The notes beneath the pieces are model-generated. The model did not search any database. It saw only the letters and a program-made list of their open reading frames with translations, and was not told where the DNA came from. Source: Streptomyces formicae (GTDB taxonomy: Bacteria; Actinomycetota; Actinomycetes; Streptomycetales; Streptomycetaceae). Taken from it: a stretch of 64,000 nucleotides of DNA. This document shows, in pieces, positions 54,056 through 62,090 of the stretch. A program made the translations under genes and the position numbers. The stretch is from NCBI RefSeq assembly GCF_022647665.1, contig NZ_CP071872.1:6510001-6574000 (forward strand), in the 5' to 3' direction. Position 1 is the stretch's first letter; every line of letters begins with the position of its first letter.

Positions 54056-54491
54056 TGCGCCCACAGCCTGACGTCGTCTTCGCTGCGGACCCCGCCCACG
54101 GCCTGGTGGCACGGAGCGGTGGGAGCAGTCCGAGGCACGGACGGTGCTCCGTGACCTCGGCTGGCATTGGGAGGAACATCTCCACGCACTGACCCCACCG
54201 GACGACATAGACCCGTCCGACGCGGGAGTACAGGCCGTACTCGAACTCCACCGGCACGGGCACCGTCCGGGATACCTGGAAGGGCCCTACGGCACGATGC
54301 GCCTGCGGCTGGCACAGGCTGAACAGGTCTTCACACAGATGAACAGCGGCAAGTCCGGCACCGTCGAAAAGCCGATGCCCCCCTCTACACAGACGAACGG
54401 CACCGTGCCGCGCTCGTTGTACGCGGACAGGCACGGTCGGGACGTTGAGCACATGGAGCAGATCCCTGCCGCCGAACAGCCTCATCCATAA
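54055..54491 (+). pseudogene. Small conjugation-operon gene, probably frameshifted
   Basis: ATG at 54055 overlaps the previous stop and starts MRPQPDVVFAADPAHGLVA, which looks genuine. The continuation WEQSEARTVLRDLGWHWEEH, DAGVQAVLELHRHGHRPGYL and GPYGTMRLRLAQAEQVF lies in another frame, reached by a shift near 54110. The two halves together resemble a conserved protein often last in these operons. If no frameshift exists, translation would have to start at GTG 54144. Confidence 0.5.
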
Positions 54492-54646
54492 CAACTGGAG
54501 AGGCACCGAACCGCAACGGTGCGGAACTCCCGTTGGATCAGGCCCCGCTCAACTGCTGAGGCATCAGCTTCGATCCGGCTCAGGGCATTGTCCTGGTGCA
54601 GGCGGGCCACGTCTGGACGTGGGCGTAGATGGGATGGGGTGCCGAA

Positions 54647-55372
54647 TCAGGTGGTAGCCGTGCGCAGGTCATTAAACGCGGCACCCACGCAGTTCGGTCC
54701 GTACGCGGCGAGTGCCCACAGAGCAGTGATCTTCGCCGCTCCGGTCCAAAGGCCCTCGGCAGCTACGGGCGGGCGGAATGCGCGAACGTTGAGTTGCCGC
54801 TCCATGAAGGGGTGACGGTCCAGATACCGCATACCACCAGTGCCGCAGAGGTACGTGTCGGCGCCGACGGCGGTGGTGAGGTCGGCCAGACGTGCTGAGC
54901 GGTCCTTCGAAGCGGTGAGGTCGCTACTGCGCACGACGGTGCCGCGCCAACCTAGGAGGTTCAGCAGGGCACGGGTGGTGCCCTCAGCAACGGCCGCGGT
55001 GCCGGCGGTCTCGGCGACGGTGCGGGCAACGGGTTCGAGCGCGGTATGCAGCAACTGCCAGTAGGGGCTGGCACGGTAGTGCTGCGCGGGCAATTGGCCG
55101 AGACGGCGAGCGGCGCGCTGCGGGTACGCGAGTTGAGCATCGCGGATCAACGTTGCTCGGCCGTGCGGGAGATGAGTTTCGACAGACAGCCACTGATGCT
55201 GCTGCGGGTTGTCGAGAAAGGCGAGGCGGGCACGGTGCTGGTAGTCGCGGCGGACGAACTGTACGTCGTCGAGGACCACCCAGATGTCAGCAGCGTAGAG
55301 CTTCGCCAGAGTGGAAAGGCGGGGCAGCAGGTTGGGTTGATGGATCGCGCACGAACGCACCGGCAGCGCGCT
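54647..55372 (-). CDS. WbqC-family protein, 241 aa
   Basis: GTG at 55372 is chosen because the sequence from VSALPVRSCAIHQPNLLPRL onward matches WbqC; the longer frame overlaps the upstream gene. The hallmark motifs are IHQPNLLPRLSTLAKLYAAD, WVVLDDVQFVRRDYQHRA and later LLNLLGWRGTVVRSSDL and DTYLCGTGGMRYLD. WbqC proteins are linked to surface polysaccharide or natural product clusters; recent work treats them as glycine-type or acyl transfer-related, but the reaction is not fixed here. It is 19 bp downstream of the YdcF-like gene and likely co-transcribed. Confidence 0.85.
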   Translation of the reverse strand, partial: SALPVRSCAIHQPNLLPRLSTLAKLYAADIWVVLDDVQFVRRDYQHRARLAFLDNPQQHQWLSVETHLPHGRATLIRDAQLAYPQRAARRLGQLPAQHYRASPYWQLLHTALEPVARTVAETAGTAAVAEGTTRALLNLLGWRGTVVRSSDLTASKDRSARLADLTTAVGADTYLCGTGGMRYLDRHPFMERQLNVRAFRPPVAAEGLWTGAAKITALWALAAYGPNCVGAAFNDLRTATT

Positions 55373-55391
55373 CACGGGTATGGCGGCACGG

Positions 55392-56063
55392 CTAAGTAGG
55401 CAGGAGCCAGCTGTCGTAGCCGCGGGTGCGGAGACGGTCGAAGGCATCGCGGACCCTTTCTGGGACGTGCTGCTCGATGGCGAAACCGCGCTTGGGATAC
55501 TCCATCACCCGCTCCATATCGCCCATGAGCATGTCGATGAGCTGCTTCTCGTCATCGTGGGTCGTTACGTATTCATCGAACGACAACGGCTGAGAGGTAC
55601 AGACCGGCTCCACCTCGGGCCACAGCTTGCGGCATGTCGCGTAGGCACGGCGCTGCATGTAGGGCATGGAGATCAGCAAGAGGGTGGTCACTGCGATACC
55701 GGCGTTCTCCAGCACCTCTCGGGAGAAGCCGATGTTCTGGCCGGTGTTCGTGGCCTTCGGCTCCAGCAGGATCGCCTCGTCCGGCACTCCGAGGGAGATC
55801 GCATGCTCGCGATAGTGGGTGGCCTCGCCTCGGGGAAACCGCTCCTGGGTGGCGGAGCTGGTGTCTCCGGTGAAGACCACGACCGGGAACATGCCGGAGT
55901 GGTAGAGGTTGGCAGTGCCGGTGGCCACACCGAGATCGAGGCTGCCGAGGGTGATCGCGGCGGAGCAAGGGCGCAGCTGGTGGCCCATCTGGTGGAAGTC
56001 CCAGATGGCGCGGGCGTCGGCCCGGTCCGTGTCGCTGATCGCGGCCCGATGGCGGTCTGTCAC
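55392..56063 (-). CDS. YdcF/DUF218-family protein, 223 aa
   Basis: GTG at 56063 overlaps the TGA of the upstream regulator gene (GTGA), so the pair is translationally coupled. The fold is a YdcF-type Rossmann domain: AAITLGSLDLGVATGTANLYHSG near 39-60, FPVVVFTGDTSSATQ, a HYREHAISLGVPDEAILLEPKATNTGQNIGFS region with the conserved E-x-x-A-x-N-T segment, and VTTLLLISMPYMQRRAYATC. Unlike many DUF218 proteins it has no membrane helix. Relatives may bind S-adenosylmethionine or act in envelope metabolism; role here unknown. Confidence 0.85.
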   Translation of the reverse strand: MTDRHRAAISDTDRADARAIWDFHQMGHQLRPCSAAITLGSLDLGVATGTANLYHSGMFPVVVFTGDTSSATQERFPRGEATHYREHAISLGVPDEAILLEPKATNTGQNIGFSREVLENAGIAVTTLLLISMPYMQRRAYATCRKLWPEVEPVCTSQPLSFDEYVTTHDDEKQLIDMLMGDMERVMEYPKRGFAIEQHVPERVRDAFDRLRTRGYDSWLLPT

Positions 56064-57130
56064 GTGTACTCCTCGCTGTTGCGAACGGTCTTGATACTGC
56101 GTAGTTGGTGTTTCAGGCCGTATCGGGCGGCGATGTCTGAGGCAAGGTCGAGCACGGCGTTCCCGGCACTGCGGGTGGCCGGGTCGGTGAGCAGGATATG
56201 GGCGTGCGCAGTTTCGATCTGGACACGCTGGAGCGGGGTCTCGAAGCGCCCGTTGCTGCGGGCGGTATCGATGTATGTCAGGGCCCGGGTAAGTTCGCCA
56301 GCACCACGATGGGCCAAGGCGAGCTTCTGCTGGGCAGTCGCCCACTCCTCCGGTTCGTCCAGTTCCTCAAACCACTCGGCGGCCTGCTGCATGACCTGGA
56401 TGGCGAACTCGTTACGGCCGTCCTTGGCAAGGGCGGTGCCGATCCACAGCAAGGCTCGGGCGCGGTCGGCGGAGCTGAGTCTTTCGTCGCCGGTGAGTTG
56501 CTGGTATCGGGTGGCCGCAGAGGTATGGCGTCCGGCCATCTCGACAACCACGGCGAGGGAGAGTTCGATCTGCGCGGCCCGGCGAGGGATGTCGAGTTCG
56601 GTGAACACATCGTGCGCGTCGGAGTACTGCCGCTTGGCGGTCATCAGGTCCTGAAAGGTGCCCTGGAGCCGCCGTAAGTCGCCGGACAGGACCAACGAGC
56701 GCCCGTACAGATACAGCCCCCGATGATCGAGGTCGTGCGGCTGAACGTGGCCGAGCCAACGTTCCAGCAGGGTGGTGGCAAAAGCGAAATCCTGGCGATC
56801 AAGGCACACCACGATCCGCTCCAAGTCCTCCGTCCAGGTCTCATGGTCGGCGATCGTGAGCGACTTTGCTCCGCTTGGTCGCCGCCCGAGCCGGCCTTGA
56901 GCGAGAAGTTGATCGAAGCGGGCCTGGGCAGTGGCATCGGCGCGGGCGAGGGCCGTGTCGAGGATGGCCTGTGTGTCGGGCCAGGGGCAGGTGTCCGTGC
57001 CGAGCTTCTCCCACTTGGAGACGGTGCGGATGCCGACGCCGAGGTGCGCTGCATAGGTACGCACGCTCATGCGCAGTGCCTGCCGCAGCAGGCCAGCCTC
57101 ACGACCGGTCCATCGCCTCACGCTCACCAC
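56060..57130 (-). CDS. HTH-TPR transcriptional regulator, 356 aa
   Basis: GTG at 57130 has GGAGGGAGG at the right distance; GTG 57127 and 57121 are alternatives. An XRE-type helix-turn-helix is at residues about 9-45 (GREAGLLRQALRMSVRTYAAHLGVGIRTVSKWE-type). Residues about 100-340 are helical tetratricopeptide-like repeats (FATTLLERWLGHV, AGRHTSAATRYQQLTGD, ALLWIGTALAKDGRN, EEWATAQQKLALAHRGAGEL). Such regulators are frequent in Streptomyces secondary metabolism and may sense a peptide or small ligand through the repeats. It probably controls the coupled YdcF and WbqC genes and perhaps the divergent genes at 57285 onward. Confidence 0.85.
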   Translation of the reverse strand: MVSVRRWTGREAGLLRQALRMSVRTYAAHLGVGIRTVSKWEKLGTDTCPWPDTQAILDTALARADATAQARFDQLLAQGRLGRRPSGAKSLTIADHETWTEDLERIVVCLDRQDFAFATTLLERWLGHVQPHDLDHRGLYLYGRSLVLSGDLRRLQGTFQDLMTAKRQYSDAHDVFTELDIPRRAAQIELSLAVVVEMAGRHTSAATRYQQLTGDERLSSADRARALLWIGTALAKDGRNEFAIQVMQQAAEWFEELDEPEEWATAQQKLALAHRGAGELTRALTYIDTARSNGRFETPLQRVQIETAHAHILLTDPATRSAGNAVLDLASDIAARYGLKHQLRSIKTVRNSEEYT

Positions 57131-57284
57131 CGGGATGCCTCCCTCCTGCCGTAATGGAAGCACGGACAGTGAGCGAGGGGCCACGGAAGTGCCACAAAGG
57201 TGCAACGGCCGTTCATTCCCGCCGTGCTGGAGGTGCGACAGGCTCGTTGGGTCCTAGCCGCTCGCCTGTCGTGGAGGTCACCGC

Positions 57285-57662
57285 GTGGTCACCCTCACCG
57301 AGAACCACCACGTCCCGGGCCTGGACGTCTATGGGTTTCTGCGGCTGACCCACACCACACGGACCCGGCGCCACGCTTTGTCTGCGGTTTTGGACGAGTA
57401 CTGCCGGGCTCACGAGCTCAGGATGGCCGCCTTGTTTGTCGAGCACGCCCCCGGCGATGTCTACTCCCCGGCCTTCGTCGGGCTGCTCGACACCCTGACC
57501 TTGCCGGAAGCCTACGGCGTCGTCATCCCCTCCCTCGGCCATCTCGGCCCCAGTCGTACGGCAGCCGAACGCACGCGGATCATCCTCGGCGTCGGCGCCC
57601 GGCTGAAGCAGGTGCGCTTCACGCCCCCGACCTTCCATGACGCTGACAGATGTCGCTCATGA
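57285..57662 (+). CDS. Resolvase-fold protein lacking catalytic Ser, 125 aa
   Basis: GTG at 57285 follows GTGGAGG. The pattern VYGFLRLTHTTRTRRHALSAVLDEYCRAHELRMAALF-type, then PAFVGLLDTLTLPEAYGVVIPSLGHLGPSR, matches the N-terminal domain of serine recombinases (YxRVS ... R..f..LL..l ... VvvpsldrLgR). The catalytic Ser position is Thr or His here and the conserved Arg pair is lost, so recombination is unlikely and a binding or regulatory role is more likely. Divergent from the HTH-TPR regulator, it starts a short operon with the ATPase gene at 57637. Confidence 0.55.
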   Translation: MVTLTENHHVPGLDVYGFLRLTHTTRTRRHALSAVLDEYCRAHELRMAALFVEHAPGDVYSPAFVGLLDTLTLPEAYGVVIPSLGHLGPSRTAAERTRIILGVGARLKQVRFTPPTFHDADRCRS

Positions 57663-58203
57663 GCCTGCCCTACACCCCCAGCTCGCGCTGCCCAACTGCC
57701 CCGACTACAGCCCTGCGGCAGTTCGGTACGGAGCGGTGAACGCCCCGGCGCCTCAGCTCCCGACCGCAATCCGTATCGGCGGTTTGGTAGACGAGCACTT
57801 CCCGATTTCTGAGCGCTCGCCGAGTGAACTCCCCCCGCCCGTAGACGAATCTCGCGTCAGCGCTATGAGGCGCGTAACCCGGGAACGCCTCACCTCTTGC
57901 GGTCTGAACTGCGTCGCTGACGATGCCACCCTCGTTGTCTCAGAGTTGATCACCAACGCCATCCTGCACAGCGGTGGCCGTCAGATCCGGCTGACGCTTG
58001 ATCTTCACGATGGAGTCCTCCACATCCGCGTGCACGACGGTGTCCCCGGGCTCCGCCCCTCCGAGCAGGTGCCCAGCGATGACGATGAGCACGGCCGCGG
58101 CCTGGCCCTCGTGCAGGCGATCGCGCACAGCAGACAAGGCACGTGGGGCATCAGCGACGGGGGCGCCACCACGTGGTGCGAACTGGCACTGGCGGCGAGC
58201 TGA
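57637..58203 (+). CDS. ATP-binding protein, anti-sigma-factor kinase type, 188 aa
   Basis: ATG at 57637 overlaps the previous gene by 26 bp. The GHKL ATPase core shows ATLVVSELITNAILHSGG (N box) near 98-115, DLHDGVLHIRVHDGVPGLRP (G1 box) near 122-140 and EHGRGLALVQAIAHSRQGTWG (G2 region) near 151-171. It belongs to the HATPase_c_2 group widespread in Streptomyces. Members bind anti-sigma-factor antagonists or regulate morphological and antibiotic genes. The upstream 70 residues are disordered. Confidence 0.85.
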   Translation: MTLTDVAHEPALHPQLALPNCPDYSPAAVRYGAVNAPAPQLPTAIRIGGLVDEHFPISERSPSELPPPVDESRVSAMRRVTRERLTSCGLNCVADDATLVVSELITNAILHSGGRQIRLTLDLHDGVLHIRVHDGVPGLRPSEQVPSDDDEHGRGLALVQAIAHSRQGTWGISDGGATTWCELALAAS

Positions 58204-58619
58204 TGACGATGACGCTGCCCCGACCCGCCCCCGATACCTGTTCGCCGCCGTTCGACGCCTACGAGATCGCTGACATCCTCAGCCGGCTGAAGCGCTGGAA
58301 ACCGCTCGACGTGGACGCCCTCCTGGACGACGTCGCAGGCGCCTTGGATGACATCCCGCCCGCCGCATTGGAGATGCCGGGACTCATCCACCGCCTCCAC
58401 AGGCATCTCGACCAGCTCGCGGACATCTCGATCGCCAATGCAGCCAGCGAGCGGGACGGCGGCGTAGCCCGCCTACTCGCCCAAGGAGCGAACTTGCAAA
58501 CGACCTCCCTTCCCTCCGAGCTCGCCGAGGCCCAGAGGCACCTGCGCCGAGTTGGGTGGGTCGTCAACGAACTCGTGGATCGGCTCGTCGCGGCCAAGTA
58601 CATGAAGGGAACGGAATGA
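58203..58619 (+). CDS. DUF6415-like protein, 138 aa
   Basis: ATG at 58203 overlaps the previous stop (TGATG). The core DIPPAALEMPGLIHRLHRHLDQLADI and SELAEAQRHLRRVGWVVNELVDRLV, preceded by RWKPLDVDALLDDVAGALDD, matches my memory of DUF6415, annotated as a family of natural product biosynthesis proteins of unknown function in Streptomyces. It is helical and soluble. The coupling with the ATPase gene suggests shared regulation. Confidence 0.75.
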   Translation: MTMTLPRPAPDTCSPPFDAYEIADILSRLKRWKPLDVDALLDDVAGALDDIPPAALEMPGLIHRLHRHLDQLADISIANAASERDGGVARLLAQGANLQTTSLPSELAEAQRHLRRVGWVVNELVDRLVAAKYMKGTE

Positions 58620-58830
58620 CGACGGCCACGATGGCGAGCCTTCGGCGACCGACCGGCCCCCTCGCCGAGGCAGCGCTCCCTCTCCTCGCCCTCGGGACCA
58701 CAGGGTGCGGTCAAAGCCGTTCTGCAGCCATGGACGCCGGTGAGGCGGCTCAGCGGCTGGACGAACTCCTCGACGACACCATGACCGCCAGACGTCATGC
58801 CCGACCTGACCGACCCGTACTGGTCGAGCT
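58616..58830 (+). pseudogene. Possible lipoprotein-like gene remnant
   Basis: ATG at 58616 overlaps the previous stop (ATGA) and opens TTATMASLRRPTGPLAEAAL, then LPLLALGTTGCGQSRSA with a lipobox-like LGTTGC and DAGEAAQRLDELLDDTMTARR. Relatives I remember continue for another 100 residues, but here the frame soon reads through the oxygenase gene in a wrong phase. It is either a very short gene remnant or noise. Confidence 0.3.
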
Positions 58831-58898
58831 GAGCAACCCCACCCCTGAAAAGACCGCCTTCACGCCCCTCCCCGTTATGCATGGAAAGGAAGCTTCAC

Positions 58899-59801
58899 GT
58901 GATCATCGACATCCCGAGCCAACTCGAAGCCGCTCTGATCGGCCTTCCTCTCCCGACGTGGAAGCTGGACGGTTCGTTCCTGGCGAAGTCCACCATGGAG
59001 CGGTACCGGACCGAGCTGACGGCCACCCCGCGGTTCGAGGAGACCGCCGCGACGCTGCGCCACGCGCTGACCGGGGAGGGCGGCGGATACGCCGTGCTGC
59101 GCCTGGGGAACCTCGCCAAGGCGCTGGGGATCGACGACGACCGGTTCATGCGGCTGGCGACGGGCTTCGCGGCCGAGGTGGCTGTCCCCTTCTCGCCCTT
59201 CCCGCGGTGGCCCCTCTGGAAGGACATCGGGGTAAAGGTCGACAAGGACCCCGGCAAGTCCAGCGGCATCGGATACAACGCCTTCCACATGGACCTGGTG
59301 AACGGAACCTTGCCCCCGGACTACACCACGCTCCTGTGCGTTCGCCCCGACCCGCTCGGCGGCGGCCCCAGCATCCTCTCCGACGCCCACGCAGCGGCGG
59401 CGCGGCTGTCGGAGGACAGCCGCGCCCTGCTGGCCGAGCCGGCCTACCACTACGGGACCTTCTTCGACCTGTTCGGCGTGGGCGAGGAGTACAAGCCGTT
59501 CCCGATCCTGGATGGCTCCGACTCGGGTGGGGGGTTCGTCCGGTTCACCGCCAAGATGCTGGAACGGTCCCAGCTCGGCCAGGCGCACGCCGACGCCGCC
59601 AGGGAGCTCGCCAAGGAGCTCGTCCGGGGCCAGGTCTCCTTCATGCTCCAGCCCGGGGACTACCTCATCGTGAATCAGCGCCGCTTCCTGCACGGCCGGG
59701 AGGCGCTCCACAGCGGCCAGGACACCGTCCCAGTCGCCGACCGGCGCCTACTCCTCCAGCTTTTCCTGCGCGCGAGGGCCGGTGACGGCTCGGCCGCGTA
59801 G
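58899..59801 (+). CDS. TauD/TfdA-type Fe(II)/2-oxoglutarate dioxygenase, 300 aa
   Basis: GTG at 58899 sits 6-7 bases after AAGGAAG; ATG 58881 would overlap that site. The metal triad is visible: FHMDLVNGTLPPDY (His130, Asp132) and RRFLHGREAL (His265), with Arg267 nearby. GYAVLRLGNLAKALG near 64 and PDPLGGGPSILSDAHAA near 151 match the clavaminate-synthase-like fold. The family hydroxylates amino acids or carrier-bound amino acids in natural product pathways, so an oxidative tailoring step is a reasonable inference. Substrate unknown. It lies after the regulator genes and before convergent/divergent sugar genes. Confidence 0.85.
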   Translation: MIIDIPSQLEAALIGLPLPTWKLDGSFLAKSTMERYRTELTATPRFEETAATLRHALTGEGGGYAVLRLGNLAKALGIDDDRFMRLATGFAAEVAVPFSPFPRWPLWKDIGVKVDKDPGKSSGIGYNAFHMDLVNGTLPPDYTTLLCVRPDPLGGGPSILSDAHAAAARLSEDSRALLAEPAYHYGTFFDLFGVGEEYKPFPILDGSDSGGGFVRFTAKMLERSQLGQAHADAARELAKELVRGQVSFMLQPGDYLIVNQRRFLHGREALHSGQDTVPVADRRLLLQLFLRARAGDGSAA

Positions 59802-59940
59802 TCGGCCGTCGGCACCGGTGACCTACCGAGTCCCGCCTCCGGGTCCAGCCCCTGAGCACGCGGAACGGCCACCGGGTGGGGCGCGGTCGGGCACCTGCGG
59901 AACCGGTCGTGCACCGGGCTCCCTGGGCCCGTGCGCGGAG

Positions 59941-60714
59941 CTATATGCGCGAGTTGCGCAGCGACTGCCACACGGCGCCGGCCAGCGCCCGCGTCGCCCG
60001 CGGGACCGAGAGATGCTCGTGCTCGCGGTACAAGTTCCAGTTGTATTGCACGAGGGAGAGCTTGTTGGAGGAGAGCGATCCCGCCTGGTGGGCCCTGTAC
60101 ACCGCAAGCGGCTCAGCCAGGCCCTGGGCGTTAGCGCCGTCCCGCATGATCGACAGCCAGAGGGCGTAGTCCTGGCGCTTGCGCATCTCCGGCATGAGCC
60201 TCGTGCCCAGGGCATTGCGGTCGTACATGGCGGTGAGAGCCCCGATGTGGTCCTGGACCAGCATCGCGCGGTAGTCCACGTGCTCCCGCGCACGGATCAC
60301 CCGCCCGTTCGGGACCCAGTCGGTGCTCTCGCCGTCGTAGTCGGCGTCCATCTTGAAGTACGAGGTGAACGTCAAAGGCGCATCGCCTTCCGCGGCGAAT
60401 GCGAGTTGCTTCTCGGTCTTCTCCGGAAGCCACAGGTCGTCGCTGTCGAGAAAGGCGATGTAGTCCCCGCGGGCCCGCTCGATCGCGAGGTTGCGGGCCC
60501 GGCCCGCACCGCCCCGTTCGGGTGCCGACTCCGGCAGGACGCGTTCGTCCTGCGCGGCGAACTCGCGGAGCAGGTCCATGGAGCCATCGGAGGACTGGTC
60601 GTCGGTGACCAGCAGCTCCAGGTCGCTGTGGGTCTGTGTGAGCACTGACCGGACCGCTGCGCTCAACGTCGCTGCCGAGTTGTACACGGGCATCACGACA
60701 GACACCAGGGGCAC
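59941..60714 (-). CDS. Family 2 glycosyltransferase, 257 aa
   Basis: GTG at 60714 follows AAGGAGAAG by 7 bases. The GT-A fold is complete: VPLVSVVMPVYNSAATLS at the start, THSDLELLVTDDQSSDGSMDLL with the first Asp pair, GRARNLAIERARGDYIAFLDSDDLW with the metal-binding D-x-D at about residue 90, and RKRQDYALWLSIM with the conserved base region near 180. It should transfer an activated sugar onto a lipid, peptide or glycan. It is divergent from the nucleotide-sugar dehydrogenase across 66 bp, so the two are probably regulated together. Confidence 0.9.
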   Translation of the reverse strand: MPLVSVVMPVYNSAATLSAAVRSVLTQTHSDLELLVTDDQSSDGSMDLLREFAAQDERVLPESAPERGGAGRARNLAIERARGDYIAFLDSDDLWLPEKTEKQLAFAAEGDAPLTFTSYFKMDADYDGESTDWVPNGRVIRAREHVDYRAMLVQDHIGALTAMYDRNALGTRLMPEMRKRQDYALWLSIMRDGANAQGLAEPLAVYRAHQAGSLSSNKLSLVQYNWNLYREHEHLSVPRATRALAGAVWQSLRNSRI

Positions 60715-60780
60715 AGCGCTTCTCCTTGCCAGACCAGGAACGACGGTCCATTCAAGCACCGCAATCGAGTAGGAGCTGCC

Positions 60781-62037
60781 ATGCAGATAGTCGTCGCTGG
60801 TCAGGGCTACGTAGGGCTTCCCCTGGCCGTACGTGCCGCAGAGGTGGGTCACCGTGTCGTCGGCTACGACGTGGACCCGCACCGCGTCCAGCAGCTCACC
60901 GCCGGCCAGTCCTACGTGGAGGACGTGGCTTCCTCGCGACTGCGCGCAGTGCTGGACTCCGGGGTCTACTCCGCGACCGCCGACGCTGCCGCGCTGGCCG
61001 GCTTCGACATCGCGGTGATCACCGTGCCGACGCCGCTGCGGGACGGCGTGCCCGACCTGACCTATATCGAGTCCTGCGCCCGGACCCTGGGCGAGCACCT
61101 TCGCCCCGGTGCGACCGTTGTCCTGGAGTCCACGACCTATCCCGGCGCCACCGAGGAACTGCTGCTGCCGATCCTGGAGAAGGCGTCGGGCCTCAAAGGT
61201 GGGGTGGACTTCCTGGCCGGATTCAGTCCCGAACGCATCGCCCCGGGGAACAAGAGGTGGTCGTTCGACGGGACGCCGAAATTGGTGTCCGGAATCGACG
61301 CCACATCACTCGATGTGATCAAGAGTTTCTACGACGGGATCTTTCAGACCACGGTTCCGGTGTCCGGGACGAAGGTCGCTGAGCTGGCGAAGCTGCTGGA
61401 GAACACTTTCCGGTTCGTCAACATCTCCATGGTCAACGAGATGGCGATGCTGGCCGCTTCCCTCGGCGTGAACATCTGGGAGGCGATCGACGCCGCCGCG
61501 ACCAAGCCGTTCGGATTCACGCGGTTCACCCCGGGGCCGGGGGTCGGCGGGCACTGTCTGCCCGTCGATCCCTTGTTCCTCTCGTGGAAGGTCCAGCAGG
61601 AGCTTGGCGTCCCTTTCCGGTTCGTGGAACTCGCCGCCGACGTGAACCGGCACATGCCCGACTACGTCGTCCGGCGTCTCGTGGAAGCACTCGACAAGCG
61701 CGGCATGCCCGTCAGCGGATCTCGCATTCTGCTGCTCGGCCTGACCTACAAGTACAACGCCACCGACCTTCGCAATTCCCCTTCGGCACGTGTCGCCGAA
61801 CTTCTTATCGACCTCGGCGCCGATGTCCGTGGCGCCGAACCCAATATCCCGGACGGCGACGACTCCAAGCTGAACGTGCCCCGGGTCGATGCGACCCCGG
61901 ACGAGGTACGGGCCGCTGATGCAGTGGTTCTCCTCATGGACCACCCACGATTCGACCTCCCGATGATCGAGAAATGCGCAACCTATGTTCTCGACTGCCG
62001 AAACCGCCTTTCCGGAGTGAACGTCGAGATTCTTTAG
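60781..62037 (+). CDS. Nucleotide-sugar dehydrogenase (WbpA-like), 418 aa
   Basis: The NAD-binding domain begins QIVVAGQGYVGLPLAVRAAE. Diagnostic segments are ESTTYPGATEELLLPIL near 116-132, FSPERIAPGNKRWSF near 148-162, ELAKLLENTFRFVNISMVNE with catalytic Lys204, and GPGVGGHCLPVDPLFLSWK with catalytic Cys259. The STTYPG and GGHCxPVDP wording favours a UDP-N-acetylglucosamine or N-acetylmannosamine 6-dehydrogenase over UDP-glucose dehydrogenase. The product would be a UDP-uronic acid for the glycosyltransferases around it. The start ATG 60781 is clear. Confidence 0.9.
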   Translation: MQIVVAGQGYVGLPLAVRAAEVGHRVVGYDVDPHRVQQLTAGQSYVEDVASSRLRAVLDSGVYSATADAAALAGFDIAVITVPTPLRDGVPDLTYIESCARTLGEHLRPGATVVLESTTYPGATEELLLPILEKASGLKGGVDFLAGFSPERIAPGNKRWSFDGTPKLVSGIDATSLDVIKSFYDGIFQTTVPVSGTKVAELAKLLENTFRFVNISMVNEMAMLAASLGVNIWEAIDAAATKPFGFTRFTPGPGVGGHCLPVDPLFLSWKVQQELGVPFRFVELAADVNRHMPDYVVRRLVEALDKRGMPVSGSRILLLGLTYKYNATDLRNSPSARVAELLIDLGADVRGAEPNIPDGDDSKLNVPRVDATPDEVRAADAVVLLMDHPRFDLPMIEKCATYVLDCRNRLSGVNVEIL

Positions 62038-62090
62038 GTTCTCGAAATCCCCTCGGACCCGCGGCCAATCCTCCATCTTCGGGAGTTGCC

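Noticed and set aside
58556..59785. 409-codon forward frame overlapping the oxygenase gene
   Set aside because: After the first 70 codons it reads as Arg/Pro-rich noise in phase opposite to a well-supported oxygenase.
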